From positions 3,162,001 through 3,226,000 of the forward strand of contig NZ_CP084090.1 of assembly GCF_020217425.1 (NCBI RefSeq): a stretch of DNA of 64,000 bases, written 5' to 3'. Numbering within the stretch: position 1 is the first letter of the stretch; every line of letters starts with the position of its first letter. This stretch comes from Halomicrobium urmianum. Its GTDB lineage: Archaea > Halobacteriota > Halobacteria > Halobacteriales > Haloarculaceae. Shown here one piece after another: positions 34,982 through 43,503 of the stretch. The position numbers were made by a program, and so were the translations under genes. The notes beneath the pieces were generated by a model. The model saw only the letters and a program-made list of their open reading frames with translations, made no database searches and was not told the DNA's origin.

Positions 34982-35728
34982 AACGCTACGGGCCGGGACC
35001 GCTGTCCCGGGCCCCCTCGCGCCCGCTGCCGGCCGGTTAGGTGGCTCGATTCGGTACGCGACGCACCGGCGAGGTCGGCGCGCACCGGGCTACCCAGTCG
35101 GCCGAACACCACAACGGAGACCGGACTGGGGGACTCCTCGTCGAAGCCGTTCGGGACCGCAGACCAGTCGTGGCGGGGGCTTCGTCCCACTATTCGACGC
35201 AGACCGTCGGCGAGCGATGGCACCGGGCGAGGGTACGCGACGCCCGTCGTCGCGGGCGAGTAGCGAGGCTCGGTCGACGGGCTGGAACGTGGGTTCCGTG
35301 CCGCTACCAGCGGCGGCCGAAGAGCGTCCGGGCGAAGGCGTCCGCTGGCCTGAGGTAACCGGACCGGAGCGTCCGGCAGGAACCTTCACTCCGACAGGCG
35401 TGGGGGAACCCGGCGACGCATCACCTAGACGAGCGGCGGCCGTGACGTCGATAGGCCAGCCGGGGCCGAAGACGCAACTCGACGACGGTACGGTGGCCTC
35501 CGGTTATCGTGGCGGGGATCGCTCGGTTGTCGTACCGCGGACGCTTCTGACGAGGCCGATCGAGGTAGTCGCGACCACCGGTCGTGTCTCGAGCGCTCCC
35601 TCCCGAATCGGTGGCGTACCTAGCTCTGCCCTGCCAAACATGTCATACGTCGGTGGTTTCCCGAACAGCCGGATCGCCAGCTGACGTACACATAAATCAC
35701 ATGCCGCTATATCATTTTCCACACGACT

Positions 35729-35747
35729 GGCAGGGAATCTCCCTGCC
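35729..35747. other. Stem-loop after an AT-rich promoter-like patch
   Basis: GGCAGGGA (35729-35736) and TCCCTGCC (35740-35747) flank the loop ATC. Immediately before it is an AT-rich stretch (about 35690-35718, CATAAATCA, CTATATCATTTTC) of the kind used as a haloarchaeal promoter. It may be the start of a short RNA, or a terminator read from the minus strand. Confidence 0.3.
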
Positions 35748-36047
35748 CGTTCACCGTCCCGAAAGTCCCGTCCTCAGAGCCCAACACCGGCGTCGCCGCT
35801 TTCGAGGGTCCCGGAGAACCGGGCTGCCGTCGCCGCGCCGGTAGCGACGCTGTGTCCGCACCCGCTGGAGGAGTGCCAGATCGGATTCGTCGAGTGCTGC
35901 CTCGAGCTACCGGCGGACCTTGGGGCGGTCTGAGCGCTCGAGGGAGGCGATCGCAGGAGATCCGACGGATGGCCGTTCTATCCCAGGCCACTCGCTCGTC
36001 TCGCTTGTGGGCTCACCCCCGCTCAGACGCCGAGAGAGGCCGCCCGG

Positions 36048-36890
36048 TCATCCTCGGACGCTCCAGTATACGGCCCCCGCGACGGCGAGCAGGGCGACGA
36101 TTCCGGCGACGACCGCGAGCGTCGGTATCCCGCTCTCGGACTGCGACGGCGTTGCCGTCTCGGTCGGCGACGGCGCGCCACCGCCCGTGGACGTCTCGTT
36201 CGCGGCGGTCGTCGCCGTCGGCGTGTGCGTGTCCGTGGCCGTCGGGGACGCCGTCGGCGTGGGGGTAGCCGACGGCGTCGGGGACGCCGTCGGTGACGCC
36301 CCGTCGTCGGAGCCCGAGCCGTCAGAGCCAGAACCGTCGTCGCCGTCGTCACCGTCGCCCGAGTCCGACTCGTCACCGCCGTCCGCCCCACCTCCCTCGG
36401 TCGGCGTCGATCCGGAGCCGACTGTCAGCGTCCGGCCCTGCGTGTCTGCCACGTCGTAGGAGCGCCCCTGCTCGTCGCCCAGGGCGGCGACCGAGAGGGA
36501 CAGCCGCGCGACGCCGTCGCGCTCCGTGCGCACGGTCACGGTCGCTATGTCCACGGGACCGTCGTCCAGCGTGTCCATCCCCGTCGCGGAGAGGTTCACC
36601 TCGTCGGTCCCCGTCGGCTCGTTCGCGTGGGCCGGGTCGTCGGCGTAGTCGACGGCCCGGACGCTCGCGACCGAACTGTCGTTGGTCGACACGGTCGCCT
36701 CGAAGGACCCGACGCCGCCGGCCGCCTCCCCGACGACGTCGTACGTGACGCTGGCACCCAGTTCGACCGCGTCGTTCTCCGGCGATAACATCACGTCCGT
36801 CGTCCCGGCGGCTGCCGCCACTCCGGCGGCTGCGGCCGTCAGGACGGCGAGTGCGACCATCCCCGCTCCGACGGTGCGCGTTAATTCCAT
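36048..36890 (-). CDS. Membrane-anchored cohesin-like domain protein
   Basis: 280 residues. A signal peptide (1-28, VGAGMVALAVLTAAAAGVAA) is followed by a beta-sandwich domain (about 33-158). Its pattern ENDAVELGASVTYDVVG, GVGSFEATVSTNDSSVASVR, VDIATVTVRTERDGVARLSL and YDVADTQGRTLTV is that of archaeal and bacterial cohesin domains. Residues 160-250 are an acidic then Ser/Thr/Pro-rich stalk suited to glycosylation, and 255-277 is a C-terminal membrane helix. It would display one cohesin at the cell surface. It is divergent from the giant dockerin-bearing gene at 36950, and a dockerin-bearing GH5 lies 4 kb away. No cohesin-dockerin binding is proven. Confidence 0.75.
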   Translation of the reverse strand: MELTRTVGAGMVALAVLTAAAAGVAAAAGTTDVMLSPENDAVELGASVTYDVVGEAAGGVGSFEATVSTNDSSVASVRAVDYADDPAHANEPTGTDEVNLSATGMDTLDDGPVDIATVTVRTERDGVARLSLSVAALGDEQGRSYDVADTQGRTLTVGSGSTPTEGGGADGGDESDSGDGDDGDDGSGSDGSGSDDGASPTASPTPSATPTPTASPTATDTHTPTATTAANETSTGGGAPSPTETATPSQSESGIPTLAVVAGIVALLAVAGAVYWSVRG

Positions 36891-36905
36891 AGTAAATACC
36901 GCTAC

Positions 36906-36947
36906 TATATACCATTAAATGTATTCAAAATAAATCAGGTTTTAATC
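36906..36947. promoter_or_regulatory. Divergent promoters of the cohesin and giant dockerin/toxin genes
   Basis: On the minus strand ATTTAAT (36914-36920) lies 27 bases from the cohesin-gene ATG at 36890. On the plus strand AAAATAAATC (36927-36936) and GTTTTAATC (36939-36947) are candidate TATA boxes for the start at 36950 or a nearby GTG. The two genes share less than 60 bases of AT-rich DNA, so joint control is likely. Confidence 0.5.
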
Positions 36948-36949
36948 GG

Positions 36950-39900
36950 GTGTCTCAGGTGGCTGGAACGCAACGCGGACGGGGTGGCCGAGTGGAACTG
37001 GTGAGTGATCATCTCAGACCGGTGCTGGCGCTGGCACTAGCGGTACTACTCGTGACGAGTCCGATAGCGGCCGCCGTCCCCGCCGGCGCGCTGGCCACGG
37101 CGGGGAACGATGCGAAAGTGGGTAACGACGGCGGCGACGTCGGATCGGTCGGCAACGACGGGCCGGCCGTGACCCCGCCGGACGCTGTCGTCGGGTCACA
37201 GCGGCCGACCGATCCGGACGGCGACGGGCTGTACGAGGACGTCAACGGCGACGGCGACGTGAACGTCGTCGACAGCCAGGCGCTGCTGGCCCACCTCGAC
37301 GACCCGGCGGTCGTCGACCACGCCGGGACGTACGACTTCACCGGCGACGGGCGGACGGGGGCCAGCGACGTGCAGTGGCTCTACGTCCGCGCGGTCGGGC
37401 CCGACGACGAGGACGCCGACGGCGACGGACTCGACAACGAGCGGGAGGTCGCCCTCGGGACGAACGCTTTCTCGAACGACACCGACGACGACGGCATCTC
37501 CGACTGGGTCGAGACGGACGGCGGCCGGCCCGTCGACACGGACGCAGACGGCGTGATCGACGCGCGCGACAGCGACAGCGACGGGGACCGCGTACCGGAC
37601 CTGCGGGAGGGGACAGACGACACCGACGGCGACGGTCGGCCGGACTACCGCGACGTAGACGACGACGGCGACGGGGTGCCGACGCGGATCAAGGTCCGCG
37701 ACGGGGCGAACTTCTCGCACGACGTCGACTTCGACGGGACGCCGAACTGGCGCGACGCGGACGCCGACGGCGGCGGCGCACCCGACGGCGAGGAGGGGAC
37801 CGGCGACGCCGACGGCGACGGGATGCCGAACTACCTCGACAACGACCGCGACAACGACGGCCTCCCCGACGGCTACGAGCGCAACGTCACCGGGACGGAT
37901 CCCGCCGACAACGACAGCGACTCGCCGAAGACGGACTACGACGAGGCCGACAACGGCGTCATCGACGGGATGGAGGACCACGACCAGGACACCCTGGGGA
38001 CCTACCGGGAGTACACGCTCGGGACGGATCCGTTCGACGACGACACGGACGGCGACGGACTGACGGACGGCTTCGAGAGCCGCTATCCCGAGTTCGATCC
38101 GCTGGCCGAAGACACGGACAGTGACGGCATCCTCGACGGGGCGGCCGACCCGGACGGCGACGGCCTCGACAACGCCGCCGAGGACGCCAACGGGACGCGG
38201 TTCGACGTGGCCGACACGGACGGCGACGGGCTGACGGACGGCCGCGAGGTGGAACTCGGGACCGACCCGACCGTGCGCGACTCCGACGGCGACGGCCTGC
38301 CCGACGCGGAAGAGCTCGAGCTGGGCACCGATCCGCTCGACGAGGACACGGACGACGACGGCGTCCTCGACGGATCGGAGACGTTCGAGACGACGGCCGA
38401 CGACGAGGAGACCGGCGTCTCCGTCGCGCTGCGGGGCGGCGGCGACGTCGCCGGCGACGTGACCGTCGAGCCGAAGCCGACCTACTTCGGGGGGACGAAC
38501 GCAAGCGCCGGTCCCACGGTCAGGGTGATCAACCGGACCGACTTCGAGAACGCGACCGTCGCCATCCCGATCGACGACGGGGCCCCCGAGTCGGTATACG
38601 ACGACCTCTCCGTCTACAAGTGGAACGGCTCGGCGAACGACACCTGGACGCCGGTGGAGACGACAGTCGAGAACGGGATGGCGCGGGCGACGGTCGATTC
38701 CTTCTCGTACTTCACGGTGCTCGACGCCGACGAGTGGGTCGACGCGACGAACCTCGACCTCGGTGAGATAGTCAGTCTCAACGAGTCCGGCAACGTCACG
38801 TGTACGGACGCCTGCGAGACGCGCAACGGCACCACGCTCGTGCTGGGCGGCGAGCCCACGGCGCGGAAGATCACCGTCGAGCAGGGCGACCGGACGTTCG
38901 ACGTCGTCCCGCTGAGCAACGGCCAGACCATCGAGAACTTCTACGACTACGGCGACGCCGAGATCAACTCGCCGCTGCCGGTCGCCAAGAGCGACACGAG
39001 CAGGCTGTTCTTCTGGTCCGGTCCGGACGGTCTGAGCCTCGTGCTGGTCCACGACAAGCCCCGCGACGGCTCCGGAGCGGCGGTCTCGTTCGACATCACG
39101 GACCTGCCGACCGGCGAGGGGAACTGGGTCGTCGAGGACGATCCGAACGACTTCCACAGAGACGCTGCCAGACCGACCGCGCCCGACTGGACGTGGTCCA
39201 GCGACAACACCGACGGCGGGGCGTTCCGCGGCGGCCTGACCAACGCTTCGATCACTATCGATCCGAAGTTCAACGGGGCGGCAGATCGGAGTCCGCTGAC
39301 GTCGGGGCGGCTCGACGGCTGGGAGGTCCTGACCGGCCGGGCGACCGATCCGCGGAACCACTCGCTGGCCACGGACGAGCCGATCACCGTCCACGTGCCC
39401 GACGACCCCAGCGAGAACGAGTCCGGGAATGCGACCGCGCCCGGCGACTCCGGGTCGGCCTCGCTGACCTACGACCTCGAGCGCGGGACGGACGACATCT
39501 CGATCGTCTACCAGTCCGAGCAGACGGACGTCTCGCCCGGCGCCAGCGTCACGGCGACCGGGCCCAACGGCACGACGGTCTCGCAGGACCTCTCTATCGG
39601 CACCGTCGGCACCGTCATGGAGACCCTGAACGTCTCCGAACTCGACCACGGCGAGGTCGACGTCGACGTCGCGGCCGACGGCGTCAACCTGCGGACGCAA
39701 CTGGTCGCGCGGGAGACGTTCGACGCGGACGGGGACGGCATTCCCGACGCCGTCGAGGAGCAGCACTGGACGATCCCGACCGCGAGCGGCGGGACCTTCT
39801 CGACGTCGCCGACGAACGCCGACAGCGACGACGACGGCATCCCCGACGGCGAGGAGGTCGAGTTCAAACGCGAGGTCATCGACGGCGAACTCCGGACCAC

Positions 39901-40144
39901 ACTGGCCGTCGTGCGGTCGGATCCGACCGAGGTGGACAGCGACGACGACGGGCTGACCGACCCCGAGGAGAACCGCGGGTGGGACACCCACCTCGCGATC
40001 AACGTCGGCCAGGCCGAGGCGTTCGTCGAGGCGCGCAAGAACGGCGGCGACGCCCTCGGCGCGCTGTTCCACCAGAACATGAGCGCCGACCCGCTGCAGG
40101 CGGACGCAGACGGGGACGGGCTGACCGATCCGGAGGAACGGTGA
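36950..40144 (+). CDS. Giant exported protein with dockerin-like module and thrombospondin type-3 repeats (N-terminal part of a candidate polymorphic toxin)
   Basis: 1064 residues to an in-frame TGA at 40142-40144. The start may be GTG at 36950 or GTG at 37001. A signal peptide (about 19-45, VLALALAVLLVTSPIAAAV) is followed by a dockerin-like pair (87-149: DVNGDGDVNVVDSQALLAHL and DFTGDGRTGASDVQWLYVRA). Next come about ten Asp-rich D-x-DGDG Ca-binding repeats (155-480), then beta domains with N-x-S/T sites (480-960) and more D-x-DGDG repeats (970-1064). The last repeat is cut at DPEER, and the same frame resumes at once with LGLNPNVADSDGDGVPDGEE. The TGA therefore falls inside a repeat, as a nonsense change would. 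The cohesin-like gene is divergent. Confidence 0.75.
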   Translation: MSQVAGTQRGRGGRVELVSDHLRPVLALALAVLLVTSPIAAAVPAGALATAGNDAKVGNDGGDVGSVGNDGPAVTPPDAVVGSQRPTDPDGDGLYEDVNGDGDVNVVDSQALLAHLDDPAVVDHAGTYDFTGDGRTGASDVQWLYVRAVGPDDEDADGDGLDNEREVALGTNAFSNDTDDDGISDWVETDGGRPVDTDADGVIDARDSDSDGDRVPDLREGTDDTDGDGRPDYRDVDDDGDGVPTRIKVRDGANFSHDVDFDGTPNWRDADADGGGAPDGEEGTGDADGDGMPNYLDNDRDNDGLPDGYERNVTGTDPADNDSDSPKTDYDEADNGVIDGMEDHDQDTLGTYREYTLGTDPFDDDTDGDGLTDGFESRYPEFDPLAEDTDSDGILDGAADPDGDGLDNAAEDANGTRFDVADTDGDGLTDGREVELGTDPTVRDSDGDGLPDAEELELGTDPLDEDTDDDGVLDGSETFETTADDEETGVSVALRGGGDVAGDVTVEPKPTYFGGTNASAGPTVRVINRTDFENATVAIPIDDGAPESVYDDLSVYKWNGSANDTWTPVETTVENGMARATVDSFSYFTVLDADEWVDATNLDLGEIVSLNESGNVTCTDACETRNGTTLVLGGEPTARKITVEQGDRTFDVVPLSNGQTIENFYDYGDAEINSPLPVAKSDTSRLFFWSGPDGLSLVLVHDKPRDGSGAAVSFDITDLPTGEGNWVVEDDPNDFHRDAARPTAPDWTWSSDNTDGGAFRGGLTNASITIDPKFNGAADRSPLTSGRLDGWEVLTGRATDPRNHSLATDEPITVHVPDDPSENESGNATAPGDSGSASLTYDLERGTDDISIVYQSEQTDVSPGASVTATGPNGTTVSQDLSIGTVGTVMETLNVSELDHGEVDVDVAADGVNLRTQLVARETFDADGDGIPDAVEEQHWTIPTASGGTFSTSPTNADSDDDGIPDGEEVEFKREVIDGELRTTLAVVRSDPTEVDSDDDGLTDPEENRGWDTHLAINVGQAEAFVEARKNGGDALGALFHQNMSADPLQADADGDGLTDPEER

Positions 40145-41806
40145 CTGGGACTCAACCCGAACGTCGCTGACTCCGACGGGGACGGGGTCCCCGACGGCGA
40201 GGAACACGAGGGCGACGGCGACCCGGCGATCCACGACCACGAGGCCCCGACGGTCCACCCCTACGAGGTCGGTGCGAACAACGTCCAGCGGACGAGCTAC
40301 ACGGTCGAGGTCGGCGTCAGCGACCCGAGCGGGTTCACGACAGTCGAGTTCCACAAGAAGGGCAATTGGCAGGTGCAGATCACCGAGGACGCGGAGACGG
40401 CCGACACCTACCGCCGCACCTTTAGCGTCGACCGGGGCTACCTCGACCAGATCTTCACGGGCGTCAGCAGTTTCGTCACCCCGGCAGACGTCGACGTGCG
40501 GACCGTCGACGTCCACGGCAACGACGACCACCGCACGCTGCAGGGGCCGGACGGCTTCGGCGAGGTCGCGCGGACGTACGACCAGCTACCGATCGAGGCC
40601 AGCGAGACGGGCTTCGTCGGGCTGATGAGCTTCTCCTCCGGGGTGACGACGGTCGCCGGCGAGGCCATCTTCGGCATCGTCGAGATGCTCACCAACCCCG
40701 TGCAGTACGCCCAGCAGATGATCCAGTTCACGGAGATGATCGCGAACAACCCCTCGATCATCACGAAGTTCCCGGGGATGATGGCCGAGCAGATCAGCCA
40801 GCAGCACGAGACCCGCAATCCGTTCGACGGCGGCGACGAGCACTACGCCACCTTCGGCGGCGGCTGGTCGTTCGGCTACGCGACTGGGACGGTCGCGCCC
40901 GCGGCGGCCTCCGGCGGCGGGAGCGTGCTCCAGAAGGGGCTGAGCAGCTCCCGGAAGCTCCAGCGGCTGGTCGACGCGGCCGACTCGGCGGTGCCCTCGC
41001 GGACGCCGACCGCGCTGCGGCCGGGCGTGCTGCGGCGGGCGGGCAAGATCGACCGGCGGCTGCCCGACGTGAACGTCCGAACGGGGACGCTGAGCGCGCG
41101 GCTGAACGACCTCCCCGGGCCGAAACGGCAACAGGTCGTCGACCAGTTCGACGAACTGGACGACGGGACGAGGCAGTATCTGGGCCGGTCTGACGTCGAC
41201 GCGCCGGCCAGCGAAGCGGCCGACCTGTTCCGCAACGCCGGGCCGAGCGGCCGGCGGGCGCTGAGGGAGGTGTCGGACGTCGACGAGGAGGCGGCGGACA
41301 TCCTGTTAGAAATCGACGACGCGAACACCCAGCGGCGTTTCGTGCGGGCACTCGAGAACGGTGAGGTCGACGAGACCGAGCTGGCGAGCGCGCTCCGCCG
41401 CTACGACACCTACGATTCTGACGGACAGCGATTCGCCAGCGACGTGATCAAACAGACCGGGGACGACGGTCCCAGGTTGCTCTCGACCGACGTCTGTAAT
41501 AGCCCCTGTCACGGGACCGTCCGCGCCGTCTACGAGTACACCGACGGCTACAACGGAGTAACGCTGTCAGACCGAGAAGCGAAAGACCTGCTCCAGGCGT
41601 ACGACGAGGCAGATGATATAACGGATCGCCCCGGCGCGAACGGACCGGGAACCGTGCAGGAACGACTCAATGAGCTCGGCACGAGGAACGACGGCGGCGA
41701 ACGGGTCGACGGCGTCGACCGGAGCATGAGGTCTGTTTCGGGCGACGGGAGCGGTTACGCAGAAATCGCCGGAGAGACGAGGATCGCCTCCGACGCACTC
41801 GACTAG
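40145..41806 (+). pseudogene. In-frame continuation of the giant protein: pretoxin-like region
   Basis: Codons 1066-1618 of the same frame as 36950, between the TGA and a TAG at 41804-41806. It finishes the Ca-binding repeats, has an Ig-like strand set (about 40250-40420), then a hydrophobic helical part: GFVGLMSFSSGVTTVAGEA, FGIVEMLTNPVQYAQQMIQF and GGGWSFGYATGTVAPAAASG. Gly/Ala helical stretches of this sort precede toxin domains in bacterial polymorphic toxins. The rest (40960-41806) is a charged helical domain with one pair of Cys (CNSPC). Translation could restart at internal codons such as GTG 40373, but no promoter is visible. Confidence 0.55.
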
Positions 41807-42217
41807 GGATCCGTCAGCAAAGGCGAGGTCCACCTCCAGCGAGAGATTGACTCAAGCGACGTACCGAACAGTCTCTCGAAGTCCAGTTCCGAGGTTGACG
41901 TGGAACTTGACTCGGAGGTCACGATCGACGACGAGACGTTCGATTCGCCAGCGATGGAATCGAAGAACTACGACCCAGATGCTTACAGTGAGTCGTTCAT
42001 CGAGAACGTCTTCGCCGAACGCGTGAGCGCGAAGTTCGCCGCGCAGGCAGGAGCCGGGAGAGACGAACTCGTGCTTGTCGTACCCGATGATTTCAAAAAC
42101 ACTTTCAGCGATGAACTAAGCGGAATACCCGATACGGTTCAACGCAGACTGAACAACAACGGTGTGAACGCAGATCCACGAGTGGAAATAGTGACATACG
42201 ACGACATAGGTACCTGA
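41807..42217 (+). pseudogene. In-frame C-terminal candidate PD-(D/E)XK nuclease toxin domain
   Basis: 136 codons after the TAG, still in the frame of 36950, ending at TGA 42215-42217. Landmarks in order are KGEVHLQREI (helix Glu), SSEVDVELDSEV (Asp), MESKNYDPDAY (E-x-K), then helix FIENVFAERVSAKFAAQAGA and strand DELVLVVPDDF, ending VEIVTYDDIG. E...D...E-x-K with following alpha-beta-beta elements is the restriction-endonuclease-like fold pattern. It is read as the C-terminal toxin of the giant protein. The DNA is richer in A and T than the flanks, as is common for exchanged toxin tips. A shorter frame starts at GTG 41900. Confidence 0.55.
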
Positions 42218-42219
42218 AA

Positions 42220-43389
42220 ATGCCCAACGGTATCGCAGTGATCGAGTGCTACGCGTCTCGTCCGCCAGAGAACGTGCTGGACGTCGCGTTCACAAGCGCC
42301 GAGTTAGCGGGGTTTGCGACTGACGAGGCCCGGGAAAATGCACAGGCAGGAGCCGACAATGCGACTGTCTTCAACGTCAGTTACGGCTCGCAGAACTTCC
42401 GCTTCTTTTTCACCCTGGACGAGGACCGGAGCCCCGGGAACCCGCTACTTCGGGTAGACTGTGACGAAGCGATCTACCCGTCGGAGGCAGACAGTGAGGC
42501 TGCCTACCGAGACCTGATGGATGCCCTGTTCGAACTACTCTGCCGGCTTGCTGTCGGCCTGAACGTCGACTACGCCGCTCTGTTCAATCCCGAAAATCGC
42601 AACGCATTGGCGCATAGCCGACCATTCGACGACGGTATATCCGAACTCCCTCGCCTGGGGATCTACGCTCAACGAGTCGTCGACCAGTTCGGTGGTATAG
42701 ACGCGATGTTCGACTCTCCGCCGTGGTACACGGCCGAATTAGACGAAGACAAAACCGTAATCGCCGACGCTGAATCGGGATGGCTCGACGGGCCGTGGCA
42801 ACCGCCGACAGAGGCACCGTATCTCGTCGATGCCCGCTTCGACACTACCGCGACACCGGCCGTCGATCGGGAGTTAGCCGATCCGTTCGGGTCGTTCGCG
42901 ACGGGGGCTTACGGGGCAGATCTGTGCGTTCCGCGGGAGCAGATTGGGCCCGAGTTCCGCAACGAGGACCTCGAGCTGGTCCGCGCGTACGTCGACGAGC
43001 AGCGGGACCTGCGACGCGTCGCGGACGACTCGTTCGTCCGCAACGTCGTTACCGATACCACCTCGGACAACGTGGAGGTCGTCAAACAGCAGTTAGCCGA
43101 GGTTCCCGCGGACGCGAGAGAAGGTGATTTGACGGTCTCCACGCTGCTGCCCGGAGCGATTCCGCCATCGTTCGTCCGTCTGGACGAACCCGACGGGGAG
43201 AACGTCGTCACCCGCGTGATGAATCTGGACGTCGACACGAACAAGGTCGAACTGCTGATCTCGCTGGGACGGGCGGCCCAGCACGGTGACGGAATGGACG
43301 TCGCCACGATCGAGTCGGCACTGGACGAACTTGCCGGCTTGGAAGACAGCGACGTCGTCGAACGCTGGATCGAACGGGAGTTCCTCTGA
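42220..43389 (+). CDS. Candidate immunity protein for the toxin
   Basis: 389 residues. Its ATG is two bases after the toxin stop, the position of immunity genes in polymorphic toxin loci. The protein is acidic and soluble, with no signal peptide or membrane helix, as needed to neutralise a nuclease in the cytoplasm. It may be two modules: 1-220 (FNVSYGSQNFRFFFTLDEDR, then YAALFNPENRNALAHSR, then PPWYTAELDEDKTVIADAES) and 220-389, ending in a helical VATIESALDELAGLEDSDVV. I recognise no family. The role is inferred from location only. Its start region has more A/T than the flanking genes. Confidence 0.6.
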   Translation: MPNGIAVIECYASRPPENVLDVAFTSAELAGFATDEARENAQAGADNATVFNVSYGSQNFRFFFTLDEDRSPGNPLLRVDCDEAIYPSEADSEAAYRDLMDALFELLCRLAVGLNVDYAALFNPENRNALAHSRPFDDGISELPRLGIYAQRVVDQFGGIDAMFDSPPWYTAELDEDKTVIADAESGWLDGPWQPPTEAPYLVDARFDTTATPAVDRELADPFGSFATGAYGADLCVPREQIGPEFRNEDLELVRAYVDEQRDLRRVADDSFVRNVVTDTTSDNVEVVKQQLAEVPADAREGDLTVSTLLPGAIPPSFVRLDEPDGENVVTRVMNLDVDTNKVELLISLGRAAQHGDGMDVATIESALDELAGLEDSDVVERWIEREFL

Positions 43390-43503
43390 GGCGGTGGTCG
43401 TCCCGGAAGGGCGGTCGGAACCCGGTCGACGGCTCGGTCTCACCGCGATCGAACGCGGACGCGCGGAGCCGCTGCCGACGTCGACGAAAAGCCGCGGCGT
43501 CGA

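Larger units (their letters stand above)
33675..36047. other. About 2.4 kb region without a convincing protein gene
   Basis: Many frames are open here because of high GC, but their products are rich in Arg, Ser and Pro, unlike the acidic proteins on both sides. The least unlikely are 33811-34092 (minus, 93 residues, MSDRHTFDDIEVDATRHN) and 35504-35722 (minus, 72 residues, with CDLC near its start); neither has a good promoter or known family. The region carries several inverted repeats (listed separately). It is either old, decayed mobile DNA next to the integrase or a long non-coding locus. Confidence 0.5.

Noticed and set aside
35504-35722. A 72-codon minus-strand frame with a CDLC pair
   Set aside because: After about 35 residues the composition becomes non-coding; no family recognised.
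40142-40144. TGA read as selenocysteine or another recoded amino acid
   Set aside because: Haloarchaea are not known to use selenocysteine or pyrrolysine, no stem suited to recoding follows, and the context is a repeat with no Cys.
37196-40531. A 1111-codon open frame on the minus strand
   Set aside because: It is the antisense shadow of the GAC/GGC-rich Ca-binding repeats; the product is a Val/Arg/Asp-rich string with no domain.
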